Origin: Asparagopsis taxiformis
Lineage: Eukaryota; Rhodophyta; Florideophyceae; Bonnemaisoniales; Bonnemaisoniaceae
Direction: 5' to 3'
Length of the DNA: 64,000 bases
NCBI GenBank assembly: GCA_030407315.1
Contig: JALQPE010002651.1
Span: 1 to 64,000, forward strand
The notes under the pieces were generated by a model. The model had not been told where the DNA came from. It did no database searches and saw nothing but the letters and a program-made list of their open reading frames with translations. A program made the translations under genes and the position numbers. Shown in pieces: positions 31,227-42,054 of this stretch. Position 1 is the stretch's first letter, and each line of letters starts with the position of its first letter.

Positions 31227-32813
31227 CTATTCGTCCCCGCATTTCTCTGCCGCTTCAGCAAATCCAATTTCCCCTGTTCGTCGGTCGTATATTGTTACAT
31301 ACCGTTGCATCAGTGTGTTGCCCAGTACAACCATCCCGCCAAGCCCGTTCATGCCCATGATTCCGACACATCGGTACGTCCGAGCTCCCCGCTTATAACT
31401 CAACATGTAGTCCTTCGGTCGTAGCACAAGTTCCAAGTGGCCCCCAACTACCAGCGTCAGGTTGGGTAATCGTGCCAGGTCCCTCTCTGACAGGCTCACA
31501 CACATCCCGTTCTGAAACCATGATTCCTTTCCACACAGCTCTGCAACGTCGCAATACTTGTGCTGGAAATAATCGCGGATCACCGCAAATGTTTTGCTCG
31601 ACATTACAATTAACGTCGTACCCGTGTCCACGATAGCCTCCTCGAAATTCGGCAGTTGTAACTCTTCATCCCCGATCCGCATGCTTCCACCCAATGTGAC
31701 CCGATAGTACCTCTCCGTATCCGACGGAATGATGGGCACATATTCAACCGCAGTTCGAGCCGTCTTTTCATCAAACCCACCGAGCATCAATTTACCACCA
31801 GACTCCATCATGCAAATCGAGAACACATCTTCGACAACGCCAGCCCCAACCAGCGCATCAAACGGCGGGTCGAAACAGCTCGGATTGCACGCCAGAGATT
31901 TATAAGCCATGCCAAGAATGCCATCAACTTCCGGTCGTTCAAAGTTTGGCGAACTCTTCAAAATACCGCCAAACGTCATGTTCGCCTTCAATTTTCCCCA
32001 CTGCACCTCGTCCATAATCACAGACCCGGACGCAGCAGATCCATCCGCATATCGCAAAGAAAACCCACAATCCGTCGGACGCTCCCCCGAGCAACAGGCA
32101 CCACGAGCCGAACAAACCGCACAATTTCGCCCGCATTTATCCGCCGCACACAGCTCCGAATCGCACGGAAGCACGCGGCCATGCGTCGACTTTGCAACAG
32201 AATACAACGCGTTCTTATTTATACACGACGAACATCCCTCCATCGGCACCGCGAGCGTCGACGAGCCCGTGTCCACTTGCACGCGAATATTCTTGCCGCC
32301 AATCTGCATGATTGTGAAATACTCGCCGACGCCGACAATGCCGCCGTGCAAATCGACGGTATACGTCGCGCGTTGCTCGGCATCCTCCGCTTTGTCGAGA
32401 CCCGCGTCGGAGAATAGGCGGCGCGAGAACAAGCGTTGCAACACACCGTCGGTTCGGGCGCGCGTGTGACGGTTCACGACGCGCATGCGGTATGGAAGCC
32501 CCTTGGTCGAGCCGGCGATGCAGTCGCGCGGCGGAACGGCCATCATTGGCACCGTGACGACTGGTGGCAGCATGCGACGCACGCTCGGATTGCGCATCGC
32601 TACCGGACGCCCGTCGGGTGCGGTGGCGGATGGATGCGGCGTCATGCGTACGGTTCGCATCAGTCCGCCGCGCGATATTGCGCCCCACCCAGTGGGTATG
32701 AAGGGGAGTATGGCGTCGCTGGTGCGTATTTGGCTGCTGAAGAGTATGAGCGTCAATGAGGTCAGGAGTGTGGTTGCGCACAATTGGTTGCGATGGGTGA
32801 ATAGTATAGTCAT
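31227..32813 (-). CDS. Pepsin-family aspartic protease (A1), secretory
   Basis: 528 residues. A hydrophobic N-terminus (TTLLTSLTLILFSS) is a likely signal peptide, followed by a ~110-residue propeptide-like region. The first active-site motif VDTGSSTLAVP, the flap Tyr in LRYADGSAASG, and the second motif AIVDTGTTLIVM are all present, with the bilobal length of family A1 proteases. Cys clusters (CAADKCGRNCAVC and CCSGERPTDC) form an insert in the first lobe. It acts in the secretory pathway, vacuole or outside the cell. No C-terminal anchor is obvious. It is uninterrupted, and is the downstream neighbour of the GT22 gene on the same strand. Confidence 0.92.
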   Translation of the reverse strand: MTILFTHRNQLCATTLLTSLTLILFSSQIRTSDAILPFIPTGWGAISRGGLMRTVRMTPHPSATAPDGRPVAMRNPSVRRMLPPVVTVPMMAVPPRDCIAGSTKGLPYRMRVVNRHTRARTDGVLQRLFSRRLFSDAGLDKAEDAEQRATYTVDLHGGIVGVGEYFTIMQIGGKNIRVQVDTGSSTLAVPMEGCSSCINKNALYSVAKSTHGRVLPCDSELCAADKCGRNCAVCSARGACCSGERPTDCGFSLRYADGSAASGSVIMDEVQWGKLKANMTFGGILKSSPNFERPEVDGILGMAYKSLACNPSCFDPPFDALVGAGVVEDVFSICMMESGGKLMLGGFDEKTARTAVEYVPIIPSDTERYYRVTLGGSMRIGDEELQLPNFEEAIVDTGTTLIVMSSKTFAVIRDYFQHKYCDVAELCGKESWFQNGMCVSLSERDLARLPNLTLVVGGHLELVLRPKDYMLSYKRGARTYRCVGIMGMNGLGGMVVLGNTLMQRYVTIYDRRTGEIGFAEAAEKCGDE

Positions 32814-33243
32814 TCTATGTTCTCACTGTGCGGGGACGACGGGAGGTACCATGGACGGATGGGGGACGAGGGAAAGGCGATCGGCTAGCTTGTTTGGGTT
32901 TTTGGTTTCTGTGTTAATGATGGAGCGTGGTCTACAGTGTCTTGTAGTTGATTGTAACGATGCATGGTCGAATGCGTAGGGATGTAAGCGACGAGTCGAA
33001 TTAAACGGAGGTGGTATTGAAATTGAAGAGCTGTTAGCGAAGAGGCGTGGGATATGGTTTCAAAACAATAAAACGAGAAATGTCATTTCATATGTGATCA
33101 ACTTGCAAACAAATGTTTATTTGACTCGGGTGACGGTGTAACGATGGTGCGCACACCGCATCTCATTTGCTAAGACTCTGTACATAACGAATAACACGCA
33201 ACCAAGCGTCTTTGCTGAAACGCTGTCCCGTCATTGGGACACA
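32814..33243. other. Intergenic region between two minus-strand genes
   Basis: Promoter region of the protease and 3' end of the GT22 gene. No further gene seen; AATAAA-like motifs occur on both strands near 33070. Confidence 0.4.
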
Positions 33244-35118
33244 TTACAAATCGTCCTTCCCTGAACTGCCCTTCTTACGTGACTTCTCCTTTGCTCGCTC
33301 CTCGCGCAGCCTTTCCTCCTCTTCTTCCTCCTCCTCGCGAAGTTTAATCATTGCTTCATCCTCATCACCAACAAACCTGTACATCTTCAAAGCCGACTTT
33401 GTCAGTGCATCGTCAATGTTATTTGGCAACGTGTGCATGCTCATATGTCCATATGCAAGCGTGCTCTTCAGCATAAAGTCCTCTTCCTTCAACTCGACAG
33501 TAGCCGGTGCACACACCAGTAGTCGATCTTCTCTATAGTCACCTCTGTTCTTCAGATCTCGTAGAGTTTCCATCAGCTTTGACACCTCATCCCCACCATC
33601 ATGAACGCTGATATTCTTCACATTAGCGCCCAGTGCAGATCGATGACCAATGATACCCTGATACATCACCAGATCCGCATTCTGCGGAATGTCATCAATG
33701 CCGCCGGCACCAGCCTTTAGTAACACGCGTGTAATTCCTCCCTGATGTAGCAAGCCGAAGAATAAAACCATGACCACTGTGTAAATGATGTGCAGCATTC
33801 GGAACCGTTTCGAGGATGCAGGTCCAAACACATTGCCCGCAATGCACACGATGCACGGCGGCATAAGTGCCATCAACGAGATAGTTCCTAGACGATCATG
33901 GTTCTGTAAAACTTCAATCAACAGTCCCAGAAGCACAGTCGTCTGAATGGTATCAAAGAACACCAGCAGCTCCTCTTCGCGCTCCTTCGTCATACCTGCC
34001 TTCTTCGGCTTACGCTTCTTTGCTTTCTTCCCGTTTGCCGCTTGCTTCAAATCAGCCATGAGCTCCTTCATTGCAACTTTCATGCCTTCGTACGACACCT
34101 GAATGAGCACGATGAACAGCGGTCCAAGAATGGCTGGCAGTGAAAGGAACATCTGACCGGGCGACGTGTTCATCGCCAGTGAACTGAAGAACTTTTTGTT
34201 CATGACAAGTTTTGCAGCATTCACTGGCGTGTACACAAGACTTCCCTTGTACGAAAACGGCAGACCCTTTGTAGCATATTCGACAAACATGTCGAAATTC
34301 TCCATCACCGTTTCACCAAAGCGCAATTTAAACGTACCAATGAATACCGAATCGACAGCAACCCAAATCGAACACCAGAAACCAAATATCGCCAGTCCCT
34401 CCAGCGATGCGCGCACGTAGCGCAGCGGGTCGATGCCGGGCTTTCCCCAGAGCGAGCTCAGATAAATTATAGGGGTAAATATGAACAGAAAGAAGATAGG
34501 GCGGAGGAAAACGCCCAATGCAAGCGCGGTTGCATTCAACCAGAAGAGCGGACGTGCAACATTCGGCTCCCATCCGAAGCAACCTGCGACAATTCCAACT
34601 ACACAAAGAGCCTCGAGAGCAAAGTTTGTATTCCTAGTCATTCCGATCAGCGTCGTCCACGTGCTTGCATACGTCAACAACGCGGACAATGCATGCTCGC
34701 CCTCGTACACAGCAAAGATACGCACGAGAAGTACGTCACCAATGAGGCTGAGAAAGAACATCCAGACGCGGGGCACGTACAGGGCGACGACGCCCATCCA
34801 CTCCGACGGACAAGCTGGGAGCACTTTGGAGCACAGCACGTTGGTGGCCATGTACGGAATGCCACTTGTGATGAAGGCGCCCACGATAGATCGGGTGGCG
34901 TTGACGTCGCGCATGCGCGGCGGAGAGACGAGCACTGCGGGGTCTAGACCAGCAGAATTGACGCCAGGAAGCAGGGCGGATGCGAGCACGTCGACACCCT
35001 CCTGGTATTCGATGCCCTCCAGAGAGGCGGGGGTGACGAAAATGAGCAGGAAACGAACGAGGAGGAGGATTAGATACAATGGAGAAGATGTGAGCGTTTT
35101 AGTGACGTTTGCTCCCAT
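33244..35118 (-). CDS. GT22-family mannosyltransferase, likely GPI mannosyltransferase 4 (SMP3/PIG-Z type)
   Basis: 624 residues with about ten membrane segments. The N-terminal segment followed by an acidic loop (EGIEYQEGVD, in the place of the family's HPDE-like motif), RVWMFFLSLIGDVLL, MTRNTNFALE and, late, FFGLLHQGGITRVLL resemble the SMP3/PIG-Z group of ER mannosyltransferases, which use dolichol-phosphate mannose to add mannose to GPI anchors. PIG-B or ALG12-type activity cannot be excluded. A Lys-rich cytosolic or luminal insert (KKAKKRKPKKAG) lies near residue 370. The C-terminus is highly charged with a run of Glu and ends KDDL, similar to ER retrieval signals. The frame is intact. 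Confidence 0.8.
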   Translation of the reverse strand: MGANVTKTLTSSPLYLILLLVRFLLIFVTPASLEGIEYQEGVDVLASALLPGVNSAGLDPAVLVSPPRMRDVNATRSIVGAFITSGIPYMATNVLCSKVLPACPSEWMGVVALYVPRVWMFFLSLIGDVLLVRIFAVYEGEHALSALLTYASTWTTLIGMTRNTNFALEALCVVGIVAGCFGWEPNVARPLFWLNATALALGVFLRPIFFLFIFTPIIYLSSLWGKPGIDPLRYVRASLEGLAIFGFWCSIWVAVDSVFIGTFKLRFGETVMENFDMFVEYATKGLPFSYKGSLVYTPVNAAKLVMNKKFFSSLAMNTSPGQMFLSLPAILGPLFIVLIQVSYEGMKVAMKELMADLKQAANGKKAKKRKPKKAGMTKEREEELLVFFDTIQTTVLLGLLIEVLQNHDRLGTISLMALMPPCIVCIAGNVFGPASSKRFRMLHIIYTVVMVLFFGLLHQGGITRVLLKAGAGGIDDIPQNADLVMYQGIIGHRSALGANVKNISVHDGGDEVSKLMETLRDLKNRGDYREDRLLVCAPATVELKEEDFMLKSTLAYGHMSMHTLPNNIDDALTKSALKMYRFVGDEDEAMIKLREEEEEEEERLREERAKEKSRKKGSSGKDDL

Positions 35119-38100
35119 GCCCGACGAGCCAATTGCTGCGGCCGGTCGGTGGCGAGCTCCGTCGGTCGCTCGCGTAGCTTTCGGACACGCTTCTTCCGCT
35201 TGCCAGAGGACGAAGGCGTCGTTGCGGCCTCCGCGGCTGATGCTGCATTGGAAAGCTCACTGCCTGTGGGCGGCGCCATTGTGAGTCGCGGACACGGATC
35301 GTTGATGGGAGATGAGAGATTTTGCTGTGGGTGGATGTCGTTGTACGCCTTCGACGGCAACTGGGATTGCTATCAGTCAATCAAATTTGTATCGTTGCTG
35401 GGTGCGTATTTTTGGAACTGTGATGGCCGATTCCGTCATTATGATTGAATGGATGTACACGTGTGTTAGCTTGGCAGAGAGATATTATGTGGTACACTTG
35501 GCTGACGTACACTTCAAGACGTGCACTGTAGTGTACTAGAGATTCAAGTTTCTGTACGGCGCTGAGTGATGGATAGAAGGGGCATCGTTTCCAACTGTTG
35601 ACACGTGCTTGCCGTTTCGGAGGACCAGGCCATTGCGATGAAACACATGACAGAAATGGAGTAATATTTGGCAGACAGCAGTTCGATCGATCCTTGTGTA
35701 GGGAGGATGTACAAAAGATTTATAAGAACAAGAGTTGTGAATGCCAATCGGCACCGCCACTTGTTTGTTGACGATTATTCATCTCAGGGGCACGAGCTGA
35801 ATATCCTCCCTCGTCACGTATGCATTTATTCAAGTGACATCCACATCGCAAAAACTAGTTCATCCTTACAACAAACCGATAGCATCCCCTAAACCTGATC
35901 CATCTGGGCGTCCATGCTTTTCAATACCGACCTGTGATACACCGCAAGGAAAACCCTCCTTTCAATCCTTATAAGCTCGTTCCCGTTGACATCCACTATC
36001 TAGTCAAAAAAAAATTGTGCAACGTTTGTAAATGTTTTGCTTCTATCGACTAAAAGGCATGAATTACATGGAGGTCACCTCCTTCACAAGTGCTGGTTTC
36101 CCCCCTTCCCGCATTCACCTATTCTGAGATTCCTCCGCTCAGCTGACCAATCAATATGCTCACACCTCCGATACAATACGACAACCTTGTCGGACATGCA
36201 TCAATCCTCGACAGGCGCTTCAAGTGATCCCAATTTGTGTACGAATCCACGACGCAATACGCTCCGTTGACACCATGTCCTAATCTGTTAAACATGAAAA
36301 TGTCAAGAAGACACACGTGTCCATGACGCATGCAGCACGGGAATGTTGCAATGCTGTTTCATATATCGACCCTGCTCTACATCTTCCTCCTGAAGAGGTT
36401 TTAGATCCTAGACGAAAAAGCTGTTTTTTTCTGGCGTGCTAGCAATGAATTTACGAGGACAAGTTGAAAAACTGCAACAATACTTGGCAATAGTACCAAC
36501 ACTACCACAACACTACGAAGAAATGTGCACAACTGGTTTCTCAAACCTCTTCCAGTGTACCTCTCAGGAATGTTAGATTGCCCCCAGATTCGCACCTCAG
36601 GTTGCTACACTTAAAATAAAGCCCGACACAGGTAACGAACGACATTGGAGAATTAAAAATAGTTGTACTTTTAGTAGTCCGTTTCCGGTCGTTCCTAGTT
36701 CTACGTAAAGCTAGTTGAGCGACCAATTTTTTATAGCTTATCCTAGAGTTCTAGCTTTCTACGTTGCGCCGCAATCGGCGATTGTTCCTGCCAGCATCAG
36801 AAATTTCGACCAAGGCTGAACGGTCGGAACCATGCAGCTGTGACCAAAACTTTTTTTGCCGAAAGGGCGCGCCACGGCGAGTACAGGGGAGAGTGGAGAA
36901 TACACCGCTGGCGTACTGTACAGTGACGCCAGCAGTGCTTGAATCACCACATGTGCCACGTGGAAAAAATAAAGTCCAACCATTGGCTAAACCCAAGCGT
37001 ATTAGGGGATGATCGGTTCGTGTATTTGAACGGTCTTCAGTGAACGTGACAATTAAATTATTTTCATAGGCATTAATATAAGGTGGAGTGGCCAATCACA
37101 AGTGGTGGCCTGATGAAGGGTGGGCATCTGGAGAATTGTACATTCCAGCACCAGTGCTACAAGGGGCGAATTCTATCCTCAACAAAGCAGATACAGTACG
37201 CAATTTCTTGACAGCAGCACATGAATGGATAAGTGTCGGGACAATTTATTGTAGAAATGGGTTTGTGTTCCAATGTGACACAATTATATTCATTTTTGAT
37301 ACCCCTCCAAACGATGTAATAAAACATGGTCCAAAGCTCTATCCTTCACCGAGAAAACGGATGCTGAAGTTTTGCACCTCGAAGTTCGTCAACTATACCA
37401 TGGATGAGGATAAAGTGTCTCTTAATCTGTAATGAACTGTATTGCAAATTTGACAGATATTTGTAATGAATGTAGTAGATTCGTGTATAGAACTTTTCAT
37501 TATCCGTGTTGGCACCATGAGGCTACCGATGGATTGACATTTCACCAAAAAAATCCAACGCTCGAAAGTGTCAGTACGAAAGTAGAGTGGCTCAATGGTA
37601 AATCTACGTTTGCGGATAATAATCAGAAAGATCATTGAAGAAAGATACTGCCAAAGAACGACAACTTCCTCGACGTGACTGACTGGCAAGGTACTCTTCC
37701 CTCCAGAATTGATTACCGATGAATACTAGGGCTGGAGTTTTCTGATGGAGACTATGAATAGTGGTGGCATGACATAGTAGGAAGGAAAAATAGAAAAGAG
37801 ATTGCTGTCATATATTCGATGAATGCAATGTCTAGGAGAAGAAGACTGGGGAGTGATATTGGCGTAATAACTCCACATAATAGAGAGGTCATGAAGTTGG
37901 AAAGCACGCAGATGGATAGAGGTTGGGAAGGCTAGTATTAAAAACCTGTACATTTGTTAGGAGTATTCATAGAAAATACAGGAAGAATTAAGGAATGAAT
38001 CCTGATAAACTTGGTGGTGAGGTGAGCTTGAAGCGATGGTCAAGGATACCGAGAAGATAGGTTAAGGAAAAATGAAAAATACCTCACCCAGTGGAATGGA

Positions 38101-39064
38101 GAACTGGAAAGTAGTGCAGTGATTGAAAACGTTTCTTTGAAATAAAGCATGGATTACAAGTAGTGAAACGCAGGGATGGTCACACATAGCTATTAATGAC
38201 GTGCTGCTTTATGAAAAGCACACTAATGGTTCCAAAGCGTTAAGGTGGCTCCAAAGCAGCAATTAGGGGTTCCAAGTTGAAATATACAGAGAATTGCAGT
38301 TATAAGATAATCAAACAAAGATGCAACTTTCATATAGCATGCTTTGACTACGAAGAGCAAATTAGCGTGGAATCCATAGTTTGTCACTTCTTAGCATGAA
38401 TAGAGGTGGATTAGAACAGTCTCTACGTACCAGAAGCTTGACCACTAGACATTTGAGGCCAAACGTACCGAACCCCTCCTCTTTCCATGTCCTCATAGTG
38501 CCACACATGTATGCAATCTCTTGTACATGAAATTATGATGAACGTGGGGTAGAAAGACAGCAGAGAAGATTGAGATCGAAACATTCTCTAAACATTGTAT
38601 CCTGTGTGCCAGCCATTCGCAAAATATTTTAAAGATATTTTAGGAAACAATTATATGTCGTGTATCACTTTAGGTCGTGTACCAACCACAATATACTCCT
38701 TAGAAACTCATGTAACTGTTTCCACATAGCTTCACATAAGCGTAGGTGCTCATTGTCTCACTTTCCCTACTGTCAATATTGGATGGCTTTACAGACGAAG
38801 ATTCCGGTTTGACAAATCTACTACGTGGCATGTAGCATACCCATACTACTTTTACATCACAAAACGGTCTGTAATCGGTCTGAGGTGTACAAGTTACGTA
38901 TAAAATGGGTCAGGCTACTTCTAGCAGTTCTGGTTAGTACGGAACTGACCAATGCACTCCCGTAGAATGGATAGTAACGGAGCCGGATCCTCATCCAATC
39001 GTCGTTCTGGACGTCCAAGTCAGAAAGTCTCCCGTCAGACGAGGCATGAAGTTATGACACAATC
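35119..39064. other. Gene-poor stretch
   Basis: Nearly 4 kb with no recognisable gene, RNA or repeat. The longest start-to-stop stretch that could be real is 37088-37432 on the plus strand (114 codons, MANHKWWPDEGWASGE...), which matches nothing I know. The last part (38600-39064) is AT-rich. It ends at the sharp left boundary of an LTR-like repeat. Confidence 0.4.
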
Positions 39065-39839
39065 TGTAAGGGATCAGTCCTCTAGACTTCATGGTAACCA
39101 CTAGATTCCTGTTCTTACAGTACCATACCCGACCATCCAATAAGATAATAACATTCCACAGAGACCAAAGCTCCCAACTAAAAGGGAAGCTTACAGTAAC
39201 CACTCCTACGAGGCTACTTACAGCTTTTCGTACTCCTTACACCACCTAGAAGACACTTGAGCAGGCTACTTACATGTCATGATACACTTACAGGACCTGT
39301 CATGTGACTGCCACGGTTACTTCCAAGATTACATGGGTTTTTCAGCCACTTTCGCCCCACTTACAGGGTTACTTACACCCATATGCCTGTATGACAGGTA
39401 ACTTACAACTATAACTGACAGAAACCTCGGTTTTCAATGAATTTTCAACTGTAAGCTTATATGCAAGAAATATAAGCCTACACTGTAAGCCTTCCTGTGG
39501 GGCCCGGTCGCGCCCGGCTCCAAGTTTCCACCTGTCATGGGTTCCTGCCAACTCCTTACACGTGTGACATTGCTGGACTCTTACACGTGGCCCTCCGTGT
39601 CACACGCTCCTCATGACCGTTTCCAGGTCCGCCACCACCAACAATATCTCCCGTTCTCCTCTCCTATTGGTTGATCTCCTGCAACCCGCTCCTCGTAGCT
39701 CCTCGTAGTTACCCTTCATGTTACCCCTCCTAGAGCTACCTCCTAGTCTATATAAACTACCCTCCGCTCCCCACCTCAGGGATTTGGAGGCACCTTCGAC
39801 CGGAACACCTTCTCCCAAGTTGTGCCTTAACCCCCCACA
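39065..39839 (+). repeat. LTR-like terminal repeat, copy 1 (short form)
   Basis: Starts TGTAAGGGATCAG and ends CCCCCCACA, the same ends as the 1.34 kb copy at 51009-52349, but lacks ~590 bp internal sequence (51490-52080 there). It holds about eleven CTTACA and several TGTAAG hexamers, then a TATATAAA box at 39749-39756. It lies directly before the DDE transposase reading frame and probably drives it. Confidence 0.75.
39749..39756 (+). promoter_or_regulatory. TATA box
   Basis: TATATAAA about 95 bp before the first transposase codons, conserved in the other two copies of the repeat (52260-52267 and its mirror in the left arm). Confidence 0.65.
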
Positions 39840-39845
39840 CAATCA

Positions 39846-41261
39846 GTGGCAAAGGTTGTTTTCGATGTCCGTAACTACTTTGAGGGAGAAAAGAATGGAA
39901 CTATCAAAAAGGGGAAAACAAGAGTAGTGGAACTAACTGCCTTGGCTACTGGTATACACCGCAGTACAGTAGCTCGGATCAAGATGATGCAAGATGTGGC
40001 ACAGTTTCCAACCGGGTATGATCAGTCTAAAAAGCCCAATCGGAAGTCTGCAGTACCAGTCGTCTTCGTCCCTATCATTCGTATGTTCCTACACGACATA
40101 CTTCTAACCATTAAGGAAGTACCGAAGCTCCGCCATCTGCATATGCGCTTGATAAGTGGTGATTTCGAAAAATTCAGAGGTCTCAATGACAAACCAAGTT
40201 TCATATGGAGTCGGGAAATACTTCGTCGATTCATGATTTCAAATGGTTTTCGCTACAGTACTAGGCCTAATCACTACAAATTCACAAGGGAACGACACGA
40301 CGTTCAGCTGATGCGTGATGACTATCTGGAAGCAATTCACACCTACCGTACGAAAGGGTGCAATATATACTACCAAGATGAAACATGGATATTCAAAATT
40401 ATGGCCCAACCTAGAGTATGGCAACCGACTACAATTCGGGATATGACCGAAGTGGACTACAGGGTTTCATCATGTTCTGGTGACCGGTCAATTGTCTGCA
40501 ACGTCGGGTCTCCTTATACTGGCCTATTAGATGGCTGCTTATTGCTGTTCAAGGGGAAGAAACGAGCTGACCCAAACTATCATTCCGAAATGAATGGCAC
40601 AGCATTCATGGATTGGTTGAAATCTACTGTATTTCCGAAGCTAAGATCAATTGGGAAGAAGTGTGTACTGGAGCTCGACCGTGCTAAGTATCATACGACG
40701 ATTACAGAAGAAACTCGCAAGCCGACTAAAGCATGGAATAAGGCAATGCTGATTAGTGGTATCAAACGATGGGGCGGTCCGCGTGGTTGGCCCGAGAATT
40801 GGGAAAGGACAGAGACTAGAGCACAAATGTTGGGACAAGCGCGAGCTCTCCACCCCGGAGGCAAATATGTCGTGGGAGAATTGACTGACGAGTTTCAGCA
40901 TGGAAGCTTTCATATCAGGATTCTTTTCTTGCCGGTGGCCCATCCAGAGCTCAACCCTATTGAGATGGTTTGGGGTACTGTGAAACGGGCAGTTTCAAAT
41001 CAATACGTACGATGGAATCTTTCCGAGGTGGAAGCAATTACACGACGTGAGCTACAGAAAATCAATTCAAGCAGTTTCGTGAGGTATGTTCAACATTCCA
41101 TTGGTGCGGAAGACAAATACAGACGTATGTCAACTTTTTATGGCCGTGTCACGGGGTATGACGAGGAGGAGGATGATGATTGGGCGGAAGAGTGCGGTAG
41201 TGCATACAGTAGTGACACGTCGGACCGTGGTACCCCTCGTCGTGCACCATGGATTCCCTAG
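39846..41261 (+). CDS. DDE transposase, IS630/Tc1-mariner-like with long D-E spacing
   Basis: A 471-codon frame. Residues ~26-48 form a helix-turn-helix (VVELTALATGIHRSTVARI). The catalytic core has D178 (IYYQDETWIF), D278 (VLELDRAKYH) and E373 (AHPELNPIEMVWG), the DDE_3 pattern of the IS630/Tc1 superfamily, but with 94 residues between the second Asp and Glu instead of about 34. A similar long spacing is known in the Sailor (DD82E) family. The tail is acidic. No ATG precedes the HTH: the frame opens at a stop at 39828-39830 and the first in-frame ATG is after the HTH, so the start is unclear (intron, frameshift or non-AUG start). No matching 3' terminal repeat was found. Confidence 0.85.
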   Translation: MAKVVFDVRNYFEGEKNGTIKKGKTRVVELTALATGIHRSTVARIKMMQDVAQFPTGYDQSKKPNRKSAVPVVFVPIIRMFLHDILLTIKEVPKLRHLHMRLISGDFEKFRGLNDKPSFIWSREILRRFMISNGFRYSTRPNHYKFTRERHDVQLMRDDYLEAIHTYRTKGCNIYYQDETWIFKIMAQPRVWQPTTIRDMTEVDYRVSSCSGDRSIVCNVGSPYTGLLDGCLLLFKGKKRADPNYHSEMNGTAFMDWLKSTVFPKLRSIGKKCVLELDRAKYHTTITEETRKPTKAWNKAMLISGIKRWGGPRGWPENWERTETRAQMLGQARALHPGGKYVVGELTDEFQHGSFHIRILFLPVAHPELNPIEMVWGTVKRAVSNQYVRWNLSEVEAITRRELQKINSSSFVRYVQHSIGAEDKYRRMSTFYGRVTGYDEEEDDDWAEECGSAYSSDTSDRGTPRRAPWIP

Positions 41262-41735
41262 GTGGAAGTCGAAGCACTTCGCCGGGATGAAATCGGCTCT
41301 AGCAGTACCAACAAGCTCAATTCTTTCTAGTCTTCGCTTTAGCTAAGTGAGTAAATGTGATTCTTTACCTTTCTACATGGAAAATTCGAGGATAGTCTAA
41401 GCTACGTACTGCACTTTGTCCGAGACGAATTGGACTTGTTCCTGCTACGCTATCTACATTCTAAAAAAGGCCATTTTCTACTATTTTGAATAAAAAACAA
41501 AGATTTACCATGTCGTTCGTTAAAGTTCTCAGACTTTAGTAACTTGGAATAATTACAATTACAATTATAAGTATGCAAAGTTCGGGTAACTAAAATTGAA
41601 GCTGAAAGGGGGGTCTAGAGACACACTGTCCTTCGACTCTCCGCCGCCGGCCAGCGCGCAACAGACCCGCTGAGTGATGGCCGGCTCGAGGGACAGCATG
41701 TCCTTAGAAAACTGGTGATGTCGTACTGTGTGGTG
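41262..41735. other. 3' flank of the transposase and tail of YR copy C
   Basis: From about 41540 to 41735 the sequence is the reverse complement of the YR element tail (GTAATT run, TTAGTTACCCGAAC complement, one GC-rich hairpin unit). 41262-41539 holds no feature I can name. This tail is missing from copy D, whose right end is cut at 54258. Confidence 0.6.
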
Positions 41736-42054
41736 CCGTTCTTGCAAATTAGATCGGGCCAATGCTATTTTACGCTATTTCCGGACGTTTACAGTGAATC
41801 ATATCGCATTCTTGGACGAATGTATTGGCCATGTTGTTCCTAGTCTGCTATATCTATTTTTACCTGAAGAAAATATGTAAAAATCAATGACGTTTAATCA
41901 AGCAGCTAGCATGATATTCAAACTATGCGTAATTAAACGCATTCATATGGACCAAAAACAAACTATGAATTATGGCTTCCACTAGAGGCAGCTCCTGTAG
42001 TCGTTGAGAGGCGATTGGCGCGGGGCACGACTTGCCATGGTTATGGCACCCATG

